This document shows positions 62,916 to 64,000 of a stretch of DNA of 64,000 bases, piece after piece. How positions within the stretch are numbered: the stretch's first letter is position 1; the number at the start of each line of letters is the position of its first letter. The notes beneath the pieces are model-generated. The model searched no databases, was not told where the DNA came from, and saw nothing but the letters and a program-made list of their open reading frames with translations. The DNA lies in contig NZ_CP163439.1 in NCBI RefSeq assembly GCF_041052385.1, positions 3,275,001 to 3,339,000 on the forward strand, in the 5' to 3' direction. This DNA comes from Streptomyces sp. R28. GTDB lineage: Bacteria > Actinomycetota > Actinomycetes > Streptomycetales > Streptomycetaceae. A program made the position numbers and the translations under genes.

Positions 62916-64000
62916 GCACGGATGTGACCGCCAAGACCCCGGCCCCCGCGCCGCCGGGCAAGAGCGGAGGGGCCGCGGGCGGCGGTCTGCTCCAGCTGGT
63001 GATGGACGGTATGCGCCGCAACATGCGGCAGTACGGCATGCTGTTCGCCCTCGGCCTGATCGTGGTGCTGTTCGCCGTATGGACCGACGGCGACCTGCTG
63101 CTGCCGCGCAACGTCTCCAACCTGGTGCTGCAGAACAGCTACATCCTGATCCTCGCGATCGGCATGATGCTGGTCATCATCGCGGGCCACATCGACCTGT
63201 CGGTGGGATCGCTGACAGCGTTCATCGGCTCGATGGCCGCCGTCTTCATGGTCAAGAACGATCTGCCATGGCCGGTCGCCGTCATCCTCTGCCTCGCCAT
63301 GGGTGCCCTCGCCGGCGCGGCACAAGGGTTCTTCATCGCGTACGCCGGCATACCATCCTTCATCGTGACCCTCGCGGGCATGCTGATCTTCCGCGGTCTG
63401 ACGGAGATCTTCCTGGAGGGCCAGACCCTCGGCCCGTTCCCCGAGGGGCTGCAGAAGGTCGCCAACGGCTTCCTGCCCGAGGTCGGCCCGAACACCAACT
63501 ACCACAACCTCACTCTTCTGCTCGGCTTCGCGATGATCGCGTTCGTGGTCTTCCAGGAGTTCCGTGACCGCCGCCGACAGCAGGAGTTCGACCTCGACGT
63601 CCCGCCGTTCAACCTGTTCCTGCTGAAGCTGGTCGCACTCGGCGCCGCCATCCTCACGCTGACGATGCTGCTGGCCAGCTACAAGGGCGCCCCGATCGTG
63701 CTGCTCGTCCTGGGCGTGCTGCTCGTCGGCTTCGGCTACGTCATGCGCAACGCGATCATCGGCCGCCACATCTACGCGATCGGCGGCAACCTGCCCGCGG
63801 CCAAGCTGTCGGGTGTGAAGGACAAGAAGGTCACCTTCCTGGTCTTCCTGAACATGGGCATGCTCGCGGCCCTGGCGGGTCTGGTCTTCGCCGCCCGCTT
63901 CAACGCGGCCTCGCCCAAGGCCGGCCTCAACTTCGAGCTGGAGGCGATCGCGGCCTCGTTCATCGGCGGCGCGTCGATGAGCGGCGGTGTCGGCACCGTC
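62912..64000 (+). CDS. mmsB: Sugar ABC transporter permease, MmsB/GguB-like, 3' end outside window
   Basis: From ATG 62912 ([20 protein letters not shown]) 363 codons are open to the window end. The blocks [38 protein letters not shown] and [17 protein letters not shown] and the many membrane helices mark a BPD_transp_2 sugar permease. A hydrophilic insert ([20 protein letters not shown]) is typical of the MmsB type, which is longer than ribose permeases. It overlaps the ATPase gene by four bases. Confidence 0.92.
   Translation, partial: MSTDVTAKTPAPAPPGKSGGAAGGGLLQLVMDGMRRNMRQYGMLFALGLIVVLFAVWTDGDLLLPRNVSNLVLQNSYILILAIGMMLVIIAGHIDLSVGSLTAFIGSMAAVFMVKNDLPWPVAVILCLAMGALAGAAQGFFIAYAGIPSFIVTLAGMLIFRGLTEIFLEGQTLGPFPEGLQKVANGFLPEVGPNTNYHNLTLLLGFAMIAFVVFQEFRDRRRQQEFDLDVPPFNLFLLKLVALGAAILTLTMLLASYKGAPIVLLVLGVLLVGFGYVMRNAIIGRHIYAIGGNLPAAKLSGVKDKKVTFLVFLNMGMLAALAGLVFAARFNAASPKAGLNFELEAIAASFIGGASMSGGVGTV

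Overview
This window is chromosomal DNA from a Streptomyces or a very close relative. The base composition is very G+C-rich and codon third positions are almost all G or C. GTG and TTG starts behind GGAGG-type ribosome sites are common. The gene order TerD–AhpE–DUF3052–aceE … PucR-like regulator–fabD–fabH–acpP–fabF–DUF3145 is, from memory, the conserved Streptomyces core order. I found no tRNA or rRNA gene, insertion sequence, prophage gene or CRISPR array. The region reads as core chromosome with some lineage-specific insertions.

Left part (1–8.6 kb): a tellurium/stress group (a TerD-family gene cut by the window edge, a DUF475/TerC-like membrane protein and two tandem TerD paralogues), then an AhpE-type peroxiredoxin, a DUF3052 protein, the homodimeric pyruvate dehydrogenase E1 (aceE) and a small potassium channel. 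8.6–19.5 kb: a drug-efflux MFS pump divergent from a TetR regulator, a DUF1023 hydrolase, a DUF4429/SHOCT protein, a MerR–aldo/keto reductase pair with a clear palindromic operator, a GNAT acetyltransferase, a serine hydrolase, an MMPL exporter and a pirin.

19.7–24.7 kb is the fatty-acid synthesis locus: a FasR-type regulator, then fabD, fabH, acpP and fabF. A TTTTGT/ACAAAA inverted repeat lies between the regulator and fabD, and a strong terminator ends the operon. 24.7–41.3 kb carries a DUF3145 protein, an SGNH lipoprotein, an aldose 1-epimerase, a GH3 beta-glucosidase beside a frameshifted TetR gene, a RidA/LysR pair, a secreted pyroglutamyl-peptidase-like protein whose expected catalytic Cys is Ser, an EI24 membrane protein, a second frameshifted gene, an M14 carboxypeptidase translationally coupled to a serine hydrolase, Ohr, and a MarR/quinone-oxidoreductase-type pair.

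41.3–49.7 kb looks like an accessory stress island: a 900-residue LuxR-family ATPase regulator, a 65-residue unknown protein, two paralogous PLDc_N–SHOCT membrane proteins, a GAP/Sap-family membrane protein, small membrane proteins and a CPA1 cation/proton antiporter. A zinc-ribbon/Ser-Pro-rich membrane-anchored protein follows.

49.9–64.0 kb is a sugar uptake and oxidation region. A complete YtfQRT-YjfF-like ABC importer and a LacI regulator run on the minus strand. On the plus strand are an enolase-superfamily sugar-acid dehydratase, a zinc dehydrogenase, a TIM-barrel-like protein of unknown function, and a ChvE/MmsAB-type ABC importer that runs off the window. Three transcription units here share a 10-bp motif, CGAAATnTCG, and a lac-like operator with a short leader ORF precedes the LacI gene. 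This combination is the best candidate for an undescribed catabolic system in the window.
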